Source: an uncultured Alphaproteobacteria bacterium
Lineage (GTDB): Bacteria; Pseudomonadota; Alphaproteobacteria; HIMB59; GCA-002718135
Direction of reading: 5' to 3'
Assembly (NCBI GenBank): GCA_902521315.1
Contig: CABYRH010000001.1
Coordinates: forward strand, 1 to 64,000
DNA length: 64,000 nucleotides
Part shown: piece by piece, positions 16,458-25,390 of the stretch
How positions within the stretch are numbered: the stretch's first letter is position 1
Layout: each line of letters starts with the position of its first letter
The notes under the pieces: model-generated
Database searches by the model: none
What the model was told of the DNA's origin: nothing
What the model saw: the letters and a program-made list of their open reading frames with translations, nothing else
Position numbers and translations under genes: made by a program

Positions 16458-17612
16458 ATGGAAAAACAATTATATTTAAATAGTTTTTTTTCTGCATCTA
16501 TATCAATTTTTGTTCCAGTTTTTATTTGGGGCAATACAGTTTCACATTTTCCATGGATTATTGAGAAATTAGATTTCTCAAATAGAACAATTGGATTTCT
16601 GCTGATGTATTTTTCTATAGTCCAATTAATTGCATCACAAATGGCTGGGAGAATTATCGTTCCAAAAATAGGAACAAGAAATACACTTGTGATAGGTACA
16701 TTAATTTTTTCATTTTCACCAATTACCTTTGGTTTATCAAATAATGAATTTATTTTTTTGATGAGTTGTTTTCCTACAGGTATAGGTTTTGGATTTATAT
16801 ATACTACAGCAACAATAGCTACAAATAATGCCGAAATTAAAACAAAATATATTTTACAGACATATCTAAGTGCTTTTTTAAGTTTAGGATTTTTATGTGG
16901 GGGATTATGTTCAGGTTTTTATAGAAATTATAATTTTGATTCACATTATCTTTTTTTTACACTTATTTTTGTTTCAATTTTGTCTTCATTATTAATTTAT
17001 AAATTAGGTTTAAATAGAGATGAAGAAAATATAGAAAAAATGGAAAAATTAAAAATTCCTGAAAAAAATATACTAATTTTTAGTTTATATTTATTTATTT
17101 TTTTAGGTACAGTAATGGCGTTAGTTGATTGGGCACCACTCTGGTTTGAAAGAGAGTTATTAACAACAAGTTTAATTGCTAGTTTAACTATAGTTTGTTG
17201 GGGTGCAGGTGAAACAACAGGAAAGTTTTTAGGAGCTACAATGATAAAATTTACATCAGAAAAAATTGTGGGTGGTTATATGCCATTGATTGGCTCAGTT
17301 ATTTACTTAATAATTATAATGTATGGTAACATATATTTTATTTTAATTGGATTAATTATATTAGGATTTGCGTCTGCTAATTTTTTTCCAATAGTAATAA
17401 GAGTAGCTCTAAATAATACTAAAGATAATTTAAATACTGCTGCAGCAAATCTTTCAACTATTGGCTTTCTTGGATTTTTAGTTGGACCAGCTATAGTAGG
17501 ATATACTTCTGAAATTTATAGTATATCTGCAAATACAAAAGTTATATCTTTTATTTGGGTATTTTTGTTTACATTTTTTTTAATAACTCTTCATCTAAGA
17601 AAAATTAAATAA
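16458..17612 (+). CDS. MFS transporter
   Basis: 384 residues with about 12 membrane helices and the major facilitator N-half pattern (GFLLMYFSIVQLIASQMAGR, then the basic PKIGTRN loop between helices 2 and 3). The arrangement resembles the drug/sugar efflux or YbjJ-like groups; the substrate cannot be told. It converges on the aldo/keto reductase with an 8-base gap. Confidence 0.8.
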   Translation: MEKQLYLNSFFSASISIFVPVFIWGNTVSHFPWIIEKLDFSNRTIGFLLMYFSIVQLIASQMAGRIIVPKIGTRNTLVIGTLIFSFSPITFGLSNNEFIFLMSCFPTGIGFGFIYTTATIATNNAEIKTKYILQTYLSAFLSLGFLCGGLCSGFYRNYNFDSHYLFFTLIFVSILSSLLIYKLGLNRDEENIEKMEKLKIPEKNILIFSLYLFIFLGTVMALVDWAPLWFERELLTTSLIASLTIVCWGAGETTGKFLGATMIKFTSEKIVGGYMPLIGSVIYLIIIMYGNIYFILIGLIILGFASANFFPIVIRVALNNTKDNLNTAAANLSTIGFLGFLVGPAIVGYTSEIYSISANTKVISFIWVFLFTFFLITLHLRKIK

Positions 17613-17619
17613 TATTTTT

Positions 17620-18648
17620 TTAATCTTTACTTGATTTTGCCCAAAGATTTATTTTTTCTTCTTTAGCATATTTATCTATTTCTTTTAATTCTTCAGAAGA
17701 AAATATTAAATTATTTTGACTATCCAAGCATTCATCTAATTGTTCAACAGTTCTTGCTCCAATAAGAGCTGATGTCATATTTTTATGTCTAAGTACCCAT
17801 GATAACGCCATTTGAGGTAGTGATTGATTTCTTTTCTTAGCTATTTTTGTTAATTGCTTAATTTTGATTAAATAACTTTCAGTAATCATTTTTTTATCTA
17901 GCGATGAATTATCTGAAATTCTAGAAATTTTAGGAATAGATTTTAAATATTTACCTGATAACATTCCTTGAGCAAGAGGTGAAAAAGCAATACACCCAAT
18001 ACCTAATTTTTTTAATGTAGATAATAAATCTTTTTCTATCCATCTATTGATCATTGAATAAGAAGGTTGATGAATAAGACAACTAACTCCTCTTTCTTTT
18101 AAAAGTTTATTCATTTTAATTGTTTGCTTTGAACTATAAGAAGAAATACCAACATATAAAGCTTTACCACTTCTAATTGATTGAGTTAAAGCATCAGCCG
18201 TTTCTTCTAGTGGAGTTAATGGATCAAAACGATGTGAATAAAATATATCGACATATTCTAAATTCATTCTTTTTAAACTTTGATCAAGACTTGCAGTTAA
18301 GTATTTTTTTGAACTCCATTCACCATACGGACCATCCCACATATGATACCCTGCCTTACTTGATATTATCATTTCATCTCTATATTTTTTAAAATCTGAT
18401 TTCATAACTTGACCAAAATTTTCTTCTGAAGATCCCGCTGGTGGACCATAATTATTTGCTAAATCAAAATGAGTTATACCTCGATCAAATGCTCTAAAAA
18501 GCATCTTCTTTGCTTCTTTTGACATAGATTTTTTACCACCAAAGTTATGCCAAAGACCTAGTGTAATAGGGGGTAAAAGTAATCCACTATTTCCACATCT
18601 TCTATAGATTAATTCTTGATATCTTTTTGTGTTAGCTTTGTAAGGCAT
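17620..18648 (-). CDS. Aldo/keto reductase, YghZ (glyceraldehyde-3-phosphate reductase) type
   Basis: NADPH-dependent reductase of 342 residues. Catalytic tetrad visible: Asp and Tyr in HFDLANNYGPPAGSSEENFG, Lys in IISSKAGYHMW, His in FYSHRFDP. The PPAGSSEENFG and MWDGPYGEW blocks are typical of the YghZ/L-glyceraldehyde-3-phosphate reductase subgroup. The C-terminus LIGARTVEQLDE binds cofactor. Divergent from a small membrane protein and the sugar kinase/ABC operon, so it may belong to the same carbohydrate theme. True substrate unknown. Confidence 0.87.
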   Translation of the reverse strand: MPYKANTKRYQELIYRRCGNSGLLLPPITLGLWHNFGGKKSMSKEAKKMLFRAFDRGITHFDLANNYGPPAGSSEENFGQVMKSDFKKYRDEMIISSKAGYHMWDGPYGEWSSKKYLTASLDQSLKRMNLEYVDIFYSHRFDPLTPLEETADALTQSIRSGKALYVGISSYSSKQTIKMNKLLKERGVSCLIHQPSYSMINRWIEKDLLSTLKKLGIGCIAFSPLAQGMLSGKYLKSIPKISRISDNSSLDKKMITESYLIKIKQLTKIAKKRNQSLPQMALSWVLRHKNMTSALIGARTVEQLDECLDSQNNLIFSSEELKEIDKYAKEEKINLWAKSSKD

Positions 18649-18699
18649 ACTTAAAAAATAATTATAAAATTTTTATATAATAATATATAAATTAAATAA

Positions 18700-18879
18700 A
18701 TGACTGACTTGCAATGGTATGCTTATTTAGGGGGATTTGTAGCTTTTGCAATCGGATGTTACGTATACTATCTTTCGAGAAATAAAGAACTAAATGAACA
18801 GCAGATAAAAAATAAAAAAAGAATTATGAATTTTTTTTTAATTATAGCTTTATTATGTGTTGGTTACTCGTGGTTATAA
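18700..18879 (+). CDS. 59-residue two-helix membrane protein (below ORF-track size)
   Basis: ATG at 18700 to TAA at 18879. The product starts MTDLQWYAYLGGFVAFAIG and has two hydrophobic segments separated by a charged linker (SRNKELNEQQIKNKKR). It lies 16 bases before the FGGY kinase in the same direction. No family recognised, but the membrane pattern and tight spacing make it a likely gene. Confidence 0.55.
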   Translation: MTDLQWYAYLGGFVAFAIGCYVYYLSRNKELNEQQIKNKKRIMNFFLIIALLCVGYSWL

Positions 18880-18895
18880 ATATAAGAGATAATTT

Positions 18896-20383
18896 TTGAA
18901 ATATTATATTGCAATTGATGCTGGGACTTCGGTAATTAAAACTGTAATATTCAATACAAATTTCAAACAAACAAATAGTTATAGTATAAAAAATCCAGTA
19001 TTAACTGATGATTTTGGTAAATCTGAAATTGAAATGGAAAAATTTTGGTTGCTTACCGCAAAATGTATTAAACTTTTAATAAAAAAATCAAATATTCAGA
19101 CGCAATCAATTGTTGGTTTAGGCATAACCGGAAATATGGTTGGGTTTTGGTCTATTAATAATAAATATAAACCTGTAAGAAATGCAATTTTGTGGAATGA
19201 CACAAGAAGTCAAAAAATTTTTACTAATAAAAAAATATTTGATCAAATTTATAAAATTACAGGCTCCATTACACAATACGGCTGTACTATACCAATTCTA
19301 AAGTGGATGACTAAATTTGAAAAAGAAAATCTAAAGAAAATTAAATACATTTTAACTTGTAAAGATTGGTTAAGATTTAAATTAACTGGAAATATAAATA
19401 ATGATGAAACAGAAGTTTCAGTATATCCAGGAGATATAAGAAGTAGAAAATTATCAAAAAAAATTTTCAAAATTTTTAATCTCAACACTAAATATTTTAA
19501 ACTGTTCCCAGAAATAAAAAAATCAAATGAATTAGGTGGATATGTTACTAAAAGTGCATCAAAATTAACAAGTTTAAAAGTTGGTACCCCGGTCATTATA
19601 GGATGCGGTGATGTAATAGCTTCTATTTTAGGAGCTGGTGGAATTAATCATAACAAAAAAATAAGTATTATTGGAACTACATGTCATAATATTATAGTAA
19701 AAAATAATTCGAAAATTTCTCAAGATGGCTCAGGTTTATTTTTTGCTTCTTTAAATAATACATGGTTAGAAACTAAAATAAATGTTGCAGGTACAACTAA
19801 TATTGATTGGGTCATTGATAATTTTTACAAAAATCCAAAAAAATACTCAGATAAAATTAAAATAATTAATAATTTTGAAAAAAAATATTTAACTTTTAAA
19901 TATCCAGAAAATTCATTGATATTTTTACCTTATATAAATTATGGAGGGTCAATATCCCCATTTGTAAATTTAAATTCTAAAGCTGAAATTTTTGGAATTT
20001 TACCACATCATAATAATTTTGATATTATGACTGCTTGTTATGAAGGTTTAGCTTTATCTATTAAGGATTGTTATGCTAATAAAATTAAAACTAAAGACAG
20101 TCTTTATCTTGCAGGAGGTGCATCAAAAAGTAAAGTTTTACCTCAATTAATTTCAAATGTTTTAAAAACTAAAGTTAAAATTTTAAATAATTCTGAACTA
20201 GGTGCCTTAGGTATTTCATTCTTAATTGACAGTTATTTACATAAAAAAGATTTAAAAAATTTAATTAATGATCACCAAAACATTGGTCATATTTACACAC
20301 CTCAAAGAAAACATTCCAAATATCTTCATAAAAAATATCAAAAATATAAAAAATTAAGAGAGTCATTGAATAATATTTGGTGA
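18896..20383 (+). CDS. FGGY-family carbohydrate kinase
   Basis: ATP-dependent sugar/polyol kinase of 495 residues. The phosphate-1 motif is IAIDAGTSVIKTVIF; ITGNMVGFW and ILWNDTRSQ form the substrate region; VGTPVIIGCGDVIASILGAG is the second FGGY signature area; LYLAGGASKSKVLPQ is the adenosine motif. The start is TTG at 18896 with AGAGAT upstream; the next in-frame start would cut the phosphate motif. It is followed by a sugar ABC importer, so it probably phosphorylates the imported sugar or polyol; the identity is unknown. Confidence 0.85.
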   Translation: MKYYIAIDAGTSVIKTVIFNTNFKQTNSYSIKNPVLTDDFGKSEIEMEKFWLLTAKCIKLLIKKSNIQTQSIVGLGITGNMVGFWSINNKYKPVRNAILWNDTRSQKIFTNKKIFDQIYKITGSITQYGCTIPILKWMTKFEKENLKKIKYILTCKDWLRFKLTGNINNDETEVSVYPGDIRSRKLSKKIFKIFNLNTKYFKLFPEIKKSNELGGYVTKSASKLTSLKVGTPVIIGCGDVIASILGAGGINHNKKISIIGTTCHNIIVKNNSKISQDGSGLFFASLNNTWLETKINVAGTTNIDWVIDNFYKNPKKYSDKIKIINNFEKKYLTFKYPENSLIFLPYINYGGSISPFVNLNSKAEIFGILPHHNNFDIMTACYEGLALSIKDCYANKIKTKDSLYLAGGASKSKVLPQLISNVLKTKVKILNNSELGALGISFLIDSYLHKKDLKNLINDHQNIGHIYTPQRKHSKYLHKKYQKYKKLRESLNNIW

Positions 20384-20454
20384 AAATCTCAAATTTAGTT
20401 GATAATATAAGTATATTCATATTAAAATATTAATCATAAATTAAGTGAGGAAAA

Positions 20455-21726
20455 ATGAATAAGATATTACTATTTTTTATTACAATTCTATTTTCTTTTA
20501 ATGCTTATGCAGTAACAAATGTTACTTTTTGGCATATGGAAGGTGTTCCGCATAGAGTAGATAGAATTCAAACATTAATAGATGAATTTAATTCTGCAAA
20601 TCCAGATATTAATGTAACACAAGAAGTTCAAAACTGGGGTGAAATTTATGCTAAAGCTCCTGCATCAGTTGCTGCTGGAACTGCACCAGAAATATTAGTT
20701 GGTATTCCTGATTTTACTCCCATTCTCGCCGATATGGGCGCAGCACAACCTGTTGAGGATTTTGTTGCAGAGTTAGATACAAAATATGGTTTTTATCAAA
20801 AAGCACTCGATCAATATACTTACAATGGTCACACCTGGGCTGTTCCTTTATGGAACATGGGTCTATCACTATGGTATAGAAAAAGTGATTTTGAAGCAGC
20901 AGGAATTGAGCCTCCAAAAACTTGGTCTGATTTAAAGAAAGCTGCTAAAGCTCTAACTAAAGACGGTGTTTATGGAATAGGGCTTCCAGGCAATAAACAA
21001 CTTTACACTGATCAAACAATCTATAGTTTTATGGTTAACTCAGGTGCAGAAGAAATTTATAATTCTGATGGTACTTTAAGATTTGATAATCCTCAGACTG
21101 TAGCAGCATACGATGTTTATAAAGAATTGTATCAATATTCAGCACCTGATGCAGCAAACTGGACTTGGGGTGAAGCTGAAGCTTGTTTTGCAAGTAAAGG
21201 CTGTGCAATGATATTGCAGTTTACTGTAATTTCTACATATGACTCACAAGCTGGTGGCGATGCTAGTGACTTAGGCGTTATTCAAATACCTTATGCAAAT
21301 GGTAAAGCTCACAGAGCTGGAACTGTTTCATATGTAAACTCTGCGATGATTATGACTGCTGATGAAGCAAAAATGGAAGCTTCTAAGAAATTTTTAAGTT
21401 TCTTAATGGAACCTGGAAACTATGGAAGATTTATTAACATGGAGCCTGGATTATTTTTACCAATAACTGAAGCTGGAAGCCAAGATTCAACTTATTGGGA
21501 TGATCCTGTCGTTGTAAAATATAAATCACAAGTAGAAACTATGTTAGACAACTCTACAAGAGGAAGTTTATTCGGTTTCACTAATGGTAATACTTTTACA
21601 AGTATATCATCTATCTCAGCTCAGAATTTATTAGCTCAGACTCTTCAACTAACTTTAATCGATGGCAAAAGTGCAAAAGATGCTGTTAGTGAAGGTATGG
21701 AAATAATGACTGAAGCGATTGAATAA
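20455..21726 (+). CDS. Sugar ABC transporter substrate-binding protein (family 1)
   Basis: Periplasmic binding protein of 423 residues with a signal peptide cleaved near NAYAVTNVTFW. Family 1 features: FWHMEGVPHRVDRIQTLIDEFN at the mature N-terminus, VPLWNMGLSLWYRKSDFEAAGI and GVYGIGLPGNKQLYTDQ. The codons look more GC-tolerant than the neighbours, as expected for a highly expressed gene. GTGAGGAAAA is a good ribosome site. It is followed by a stable hairpin, then the two permeases. Ligand unknown. Confidence 0.87.
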   Translation: MNKILLFFITILFSFNAYAVTNVTFWHMEGVPHRVDRIQTLIDEFNSANPDINVTQEVQNWGEIYAKAPASVAAGTAPEILVGIPDFTPILADMGAAQPVEDFVAELDTKYGFYQKALDQYTYNGHTWAVPLWNMGLSLWYRKSDFEAAGIEPPKTWSDLKKAAKALTKDGVYGIGLPGNKQLYTDQTIYSFMVNSGAEEIYNSDGTLRFDNPQTVAAYDVYKELYQYSAPDAANWTWGEAEACFASKGCAMILQFTVISTYDSQAGGDASDLGVIQIPYANGKAHRAGTVSYVNSAMIMTADEAKMEASKKFLSFLMEPGNYGRFINMEPGLFLPITEAGSQDSTYWDDPVVVKYKSQVETMLDNSTRGSLFGFTNGNTFTSISSISAQNLLAQTLQLTLIDGKSAKDAVSEGMEIMTEAIE

Positions 21727-21740
21727 TTTAATTTTCTTTT

Positions 21741-21765
21741 CAGCACCTCTATTTAAGAGGTGCTG
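21741..21765 (+). promoter_or_regulatory. Intra-operon hairpin covering the permease ribosome site
   Basis: CAGCACCTCT and AGAGGTGCTG form a perfect 10-bp stem with loop ATTTA, placed between the binding-protein gene and the first permease. The only Shine-Dalgarno-like string before the permease GTG (21774) is the AGAGG in the 3' arm. There is no T tract, so it more likely protects the binding-protein mRNA and lowers permease translation than stops transcription. Confidence 0.75.
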
Positions 21766-21773
21766 TCATTTCT

Positions 21774-22646
21774 GTGAAAAAAAATAATATTGAAGGTTGG
21801 TTATTTGTCTCACCATTAGTTATTTGGATTTCTCTTATTATTTTAGTTCCAATTTATATAGCATTTGAATTAAGTTTATTTAACGTAAAGATTATTGGTA
21901 CTTCAGGTAAATTTGTAGGTATTGATAATTATATAAAACTACTTGGGAAATCTAAATTTATAAATGCTTCATTAAATAGTTTGTATTGGATTATAGGTAA
22001 TGCAATCTGCCAGACTTTTTTTGCTTTCACTATTGCTTTAACAATTAATTATAAATTTCCAGGTAAAAAAATTATGGCTAATTGGATTATTTTATCATTT
22101 ATTATTCCAACAGTAGTAGTTGTGGTAATTTGGAAATTAATGCTAAGTAGTAGTAGTGGTGTAATAAATTCAGTTTTAATTGATATTGGATTTTTAGATG
22201 AAGCAACTGGCTTCTTTAGTTCTCCTAATAAAGCTTTTATAAGTTTAGTTCTAATAAACTCTTGGCGTTGGAGTCCTTTTTTAGCGTTAATAATTCTTTC
22301 TGGACTAAATTCTATAAATCGAGAAATGTATGATGCATCAAAAGTTGATGGAGCTAATTTTGTTCAACAATTTCTTTTCATTACATTTCCAAACCTTAAA
22401 AGTGTTCTTTTTGTTTTGGGTCTAGTTGGTACATTATTATCATTTAATATATTTGACATTATATGGTTAATTACAAAAGGTGGTCCATCTAGTGCTACAA
22501 CCACATTACCATTATTAATTTATGAAACTGCGTTTACTAAATTTAGAATTAGCCATGCTGCGACCTTATCAATAGTCACTAGCTTTTTGTTATTACTATT
22601 CTCAATAATATTTATCAAATCCATGGCGCCAAAAGAAGATGATTAA
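21774..22646 (+). CDS. Sugar ABC transporter permease, MalF/UgpA type
   Basis: 290 residues with six predicted membrane helices. The EAA-like loop reads NREMYDASKVDGANFVQQFLFITFPNLKS, the ATPase contact motif. The start is GTG, eight bases after the hairpin that masks its ribosome site. It overlaps the second permease by 8 bases. No ATPase gene follows; a shared MsmX/UgpC-type ATPase elsewhere is expected. Confidence 0.87.
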   Translation: MKKNNIEGWLFVSPLVIWISLIILVPIYIAFELSLFNVKIIGTSGKFVGIDNYIKLLGKSKFINASLNSLYWIIGNAICQTFFAFTIALTINYKFPGKKIMANWIILSFIIPTVVVVVIWKLMLSSSSGVINSVLIDIGFLDEATGFFSSPNKAFISLVLINSWRWSPFLALIILSGLNSINREMYDASKVDGANFVQQFLFITFPNLKSVLFVLGLVGTLLSFNIFDIIWLITKGGPSSATTTLPLLIYETAFTKFRISHAATLSIVTSFLLLLFSIIFIKSMAPKEDD

Positions 22647-23469
22647 AGAAAACAACATCAAATTTATATTTTTAAGCTTATCTTTATTGTTAATTATAAT
22701 AATTTTTTTCTTTCCTTTTTTTTGGATAATTACATCATCTTTTAAAATTCCTGAAGAAATTATTGCTACATCTACAACTATTATTCCAAGATCTTTTACT
22801 TTAGAACATTATAATAAAATATTATTTAACTCAGATTTTTTTATTTATTTAAAAAACAGTTTAATAGTTTCATTTTCCTCTATGGTAATTTCCATTATTT
22901 TATCTGTATCGGCAGCTTATGGTTTACATAAACTTAAATTTTATGGAAATAAATTTGTAGAATATTCTCTTCTAGTGACATATGCATTTCCAGGTGTCAT
23001 TTTATTAGTACCTATTTATTTATTATTTGCAAAAGTAAATTTACTTAATAGTTATTTTGCTTTGATTATTGTAAATGTTTTATTTGCCACTCCATTTGCG
23101 GTTTGGATGTTAAAAGCTTTCTTTAAATTAATTCCTAATGAGATAGAGGAGGCAGCATATATTGATGGCGCATCTAGATATATCGTAATTTCTAGAATTA
23201 TTGTCCCATTAGCTGCTCCTGGTATAGCGAGTGTAGCAATTTTTTGCTTTATTATTTCATGGACAGAATATCTTTTTGCTTCAATATTAATAAGTGGCGA
23301 TGATCTAAAAACCTTACCTGTTGGTTTAGCTGGAATTGTTGGTCAATATCAAATTGATTGGGGTTTTTTATTATCAGGAGCTGTTCTTGCAAGTTTACCA
23401 GTGATATTGTTATTTGTATTTATTGGAAAATATTTTGTATCTGGTTTAACTGAAGGAGCAGTTAAATAA
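22639..23469 (+). CDS. Sugar ABC transporter permease, MalG/UgpE type
   Basis: 276 residues with six membrane helices; EAA motif NEIEEAAYIDGASRYIVISRIIVPLAAPG. The N-terminus has the usual FPFFWIITSSFK of this group. It overlaps the previous permease gene by 8 bases, showing translational coupling. It is the last transport gene of the operon; the ATP-binding subunit is absent from the window. Confidence 0.87.
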   Translation: MIKENNIKFIFLSLSLLLIIIIFFFPFFWIITSSFKIPEEIIATSTTIIPRSFTLEHYNKILFNSDFFIYLKNSLIVSFSSMVISIILSVSAAYGLHKLKFYGNKFVEYSLLVTYAFPGVILLVPIYLLFAKVNLLNSYFALIIVNVLFATPFAVWMLKAFFKLIPNEIEEAAYIDGASRYIVISRIIVPLAAPGIASVAIFCFIISWTEYLFASILISGDDLKTLPVGLAGIVGQYQIDWGFLLSGAVLASLPVILLFVFIGKYFVSGLTEGAVK

Positions 23470-23492
23470 TTGAATAAAATGAAGGAGGAAAA

Positions 23493-23777
23493 ATGTCTGT
23501 AGCAAGAATAACAACAATTAATTTTAAATCTAAAGAAGATGCTGATGAGTCTATTAAAGATTATTCAGCAAAAGCACCATCTGAATTTCCAGAGGCTAAA
23601 CAATTACTACAAATACGCGCAAGTGATACAACTGTTATGGCTATTTCTTTATATACTGATAATGAAGCAATGGAACGTGCTTCAGCAGCTAGAGCTAAAA
23701 GGATGAGTAATAATGAAAAAACATTTGATGTTGTTGACACAAAGACTGGTGAAGTAACATTAAATCATAAAAATTAA
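23493..23777 (+). CDS. Small soluble protein, possible dimeric alpha/beta barrel
   Basis: 94 residues with a strong GGAGG ribosome site 5 bases before ATG. The layout MSVARITTINFKSKEDADESIKDY ... TVMAISLYTDNEAMERASAA resembles ABM-like dimeric alpha/beta-barrel proteins seen next to transporters, without catalytic motifs. It ends 7 bases before the tRNA gene in the same direction. Function unknown. Confidence 0.65.
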   Translation: MSVARITTINFKSKEDADESIKDYSAKAPSEFPEAKQLLQIRASDTTVMAISLYTDNEAMERASAARAKRMSNNEKTFDVVDTKTGEVTLNHKN

Positions 23778-23784
23778 ATTAGGA

Positions 23785-23861
23785 GTGCCCGTAGCTCAGT
23801 AGGATAGAGCACCAGATTCCTAATCTGGGGGTCGCATGTTCGAATCATGCCGGGCACGCCA
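23785..23861 (+). tRNA. tRNA-Arg (anticodon CCT)
   Basis: Acceptor arms GTGCCCG/CGGGCAC pair fully, followed by discriminator G and an encoded CCA. D arm GCTC..GAGC, anticodon stem CCAGA/TCTGG with loop TTCCTAA giving anticodon CCT (reads AGG), T arm GCATG-TTCGAAT-CATGC. 77 bases including CCA. It is squeezed between two genes of the same strand with spacers of 7 and 3 bases. Confidence 0.95.
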
Positions 23862-23864
23862 TAG

Positions 23865-24632
23865 ATGACATATAAATTTACAAATGCAATTATTAGAAAA
23901 CCAAATATGAGTATTCATAATGCATTGAGTTCACAGTATTTACATCCAAGATATGAAAAAATATTAGAGATACATAAAAATTATATAACTGCCATCAAAG
24001 AAGCAGGATTAAATACAATTTTATTAGATAGCTTAGAACAATATCCGGATAGTATTTTTGTTGAAGATCCCGCTCTTATCTTCAAAAATAATATTATTGT
24101 ATTAAATCCAAGTGACGTTACACGTAATGGTGAGGCAAAAATAATAAAAAACGAAATAAGTAAATACTTTGAAAACATATTTGTTGTTGAAAAGGGGACA
24201 ATAGAAGGCGGAGATATATTAAATATTAATAATCATTTTATTATAGGTTTATCAAATAGAACTAATAAATTAGGTGCAGAAAATTTATCTAATATACTAA
24301 TCTCACTTGGTGCTACTGTAGAAGTATGTCAAACACCAAAAGATATTCTTCATTTTAAGTCTGAATGCAGTTTATTAGATGATGATATAATTTTAATAAG
24401 TAATAGAATGTCTAAATTAGATTATTTAAAAAAAAATTATAATTTAATCGAATTACCATCTGGTGAAGAAAATGCAGCAAACTGTATTCGAATTAATAAT
24501 AAATTATTAATTCCAGATGGTTTTAATCAAACGGAGGAAATTTTATCTAAAAGTTTTAATATCATAAAAATTAATATTGATGAAATATCAAAGGTTGATG
24601 CAGGGTTAAGCTGTATGAGTCTTAGATGGTAA
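23865..24632 (+). CDS. ddaH: Dimethylarginine dimethylaminohydrolase (DDAH)
   Basis: Amidinotransferase-superfamily hydrolase that converts methylated arginine to citrulline and methylamines. 255 residues, as usual. Seen: FTNAIIRKP at the N-terminus, SIFVEDPALIF, IEGGDIL, the catalytic His in DILHFKSECSLL and the catalytic Cys in DAGLSCMSLRW at the C-terminus. The ATG is only three bases after the tRNA-Arg CCA end, with no room for its own leader, yet the N-terminus is the family's normal one. It overlaps the next gene by 7 bases. Its products feed nitrogen metabolism; the urease cluster follows. Confidence 0.88.
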   Translation: MTYKFTNAIIRKPNMSIHNALSSQYLHPRYEKILEIHKNYITAIKEAGLNTILLDSLEQYPDSIFVEDPALIFKNNIIVLNPSDVTRNGEAKIIKNEISKYFENIFVVEKGTIEGGDILNINNHFIIGLSNRTNKLGAENLSNILISLGATVEVCQTPKDILHFKSECSLLDDDIILISNRMSKLDYLKKNYNLIELPSGEENAANCIRINNKLLIPDGFNQTEEILSKSFNIIKINIDEISKVDAGLSCMSLRW

Positions 24633-25297
24633 AAATCTTTATTCATATATTAAGACTTAAAGAAATACCCAAATTATCTTGGAGCTCTCAATTCGAATAC
24701 AATTTAAAGCCTAAAAAAATAACAATTTTTTATTTAATTTTAGGACTTGTACTATTTGGCATTGGTGAAGCATTATTAATTAATGCAAATTTAGGAGTTT
24801 CACCTTGGTTTGTGTTACATCAGGGATTAGCATTTAAAACTGGTTACACAATAGGTATTACTACATTTTTTGTAAGTATTGTGGTATTGTTACTTTGGTT
24901 TCCACTAAAACAAAAACCAGGCATTGGAACAATATTAAATGCTATTTTAATTTCTGTGATTTTGGATCTTTCATTGATCTATCTTCCATATCCAAAAGAT
25001 TTCTTATTTCAATTTTTACAAGTATTAATTGGTATTTTCATAATTGGTATTGGAAGTGGTTTTTATTTAGCTACAAATTTAGGGCCTGGTCCAAGAGATG
25101 GATTGATGACTGGCATAAATAAACAAACTAATTTTTCAATTTCATTTATTAGAACATTACTTGAGCTATCTGCAGTGTGTATAGGATTTTTTTTAGGTGG
25201 AAAAGTTGGAATAGGGACATTAATATATGCTATAGGAATAGGTTTTTCTGTATCCTTAGGTTTATTTTTCGTTGGTAAAATTTATAGGAAAAATTAA
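24626..25297 (+). CDS. YczE/YitT-like membrane protein
   Basis: 223 residues with a basic soluble start and about five membrane helices. The motif pair GIGEALLINANLGVSPWFVLHQGLA and GFYLATNLGPGPRDGLMTG is the signature repeat of the YczE (COG2364) family, whose function is unknown (possibly transport). The ATG lies inside the last codons of DDAH. It ends 93 bases before ureD; it could be a permease linked to nitrogen compounds, but this is only context. Confidence 0.75.
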   Translation: MVKIFIHILRLKEIPKLSWSSQFEYNLKPKKITIFYLILGLVLFGIGEALLINANLGVSPWFVLHQGLAFKTGYTIGITTFFVSIVVLLLWFPLKQKPGIGTILNAILISVILDLSLIYLPYPKDFLFQFLQVLIGIFIIGIGSGFYLATNLGPGPRDGLMTGINKQTNFSISFIRTLLELSAVCIGFFLGGKVGIGTLIYAIGIGFSVSLGLFFVGKIYRKN

Positions 25298-25390
25298 ATT
25301 TAACTATTATTTATTAATAATTTTTAATCTTAAACTATAAAGTATTTTATTTTCTTAAATTTTCTTTCGATTATACTTAATTAAACAATA

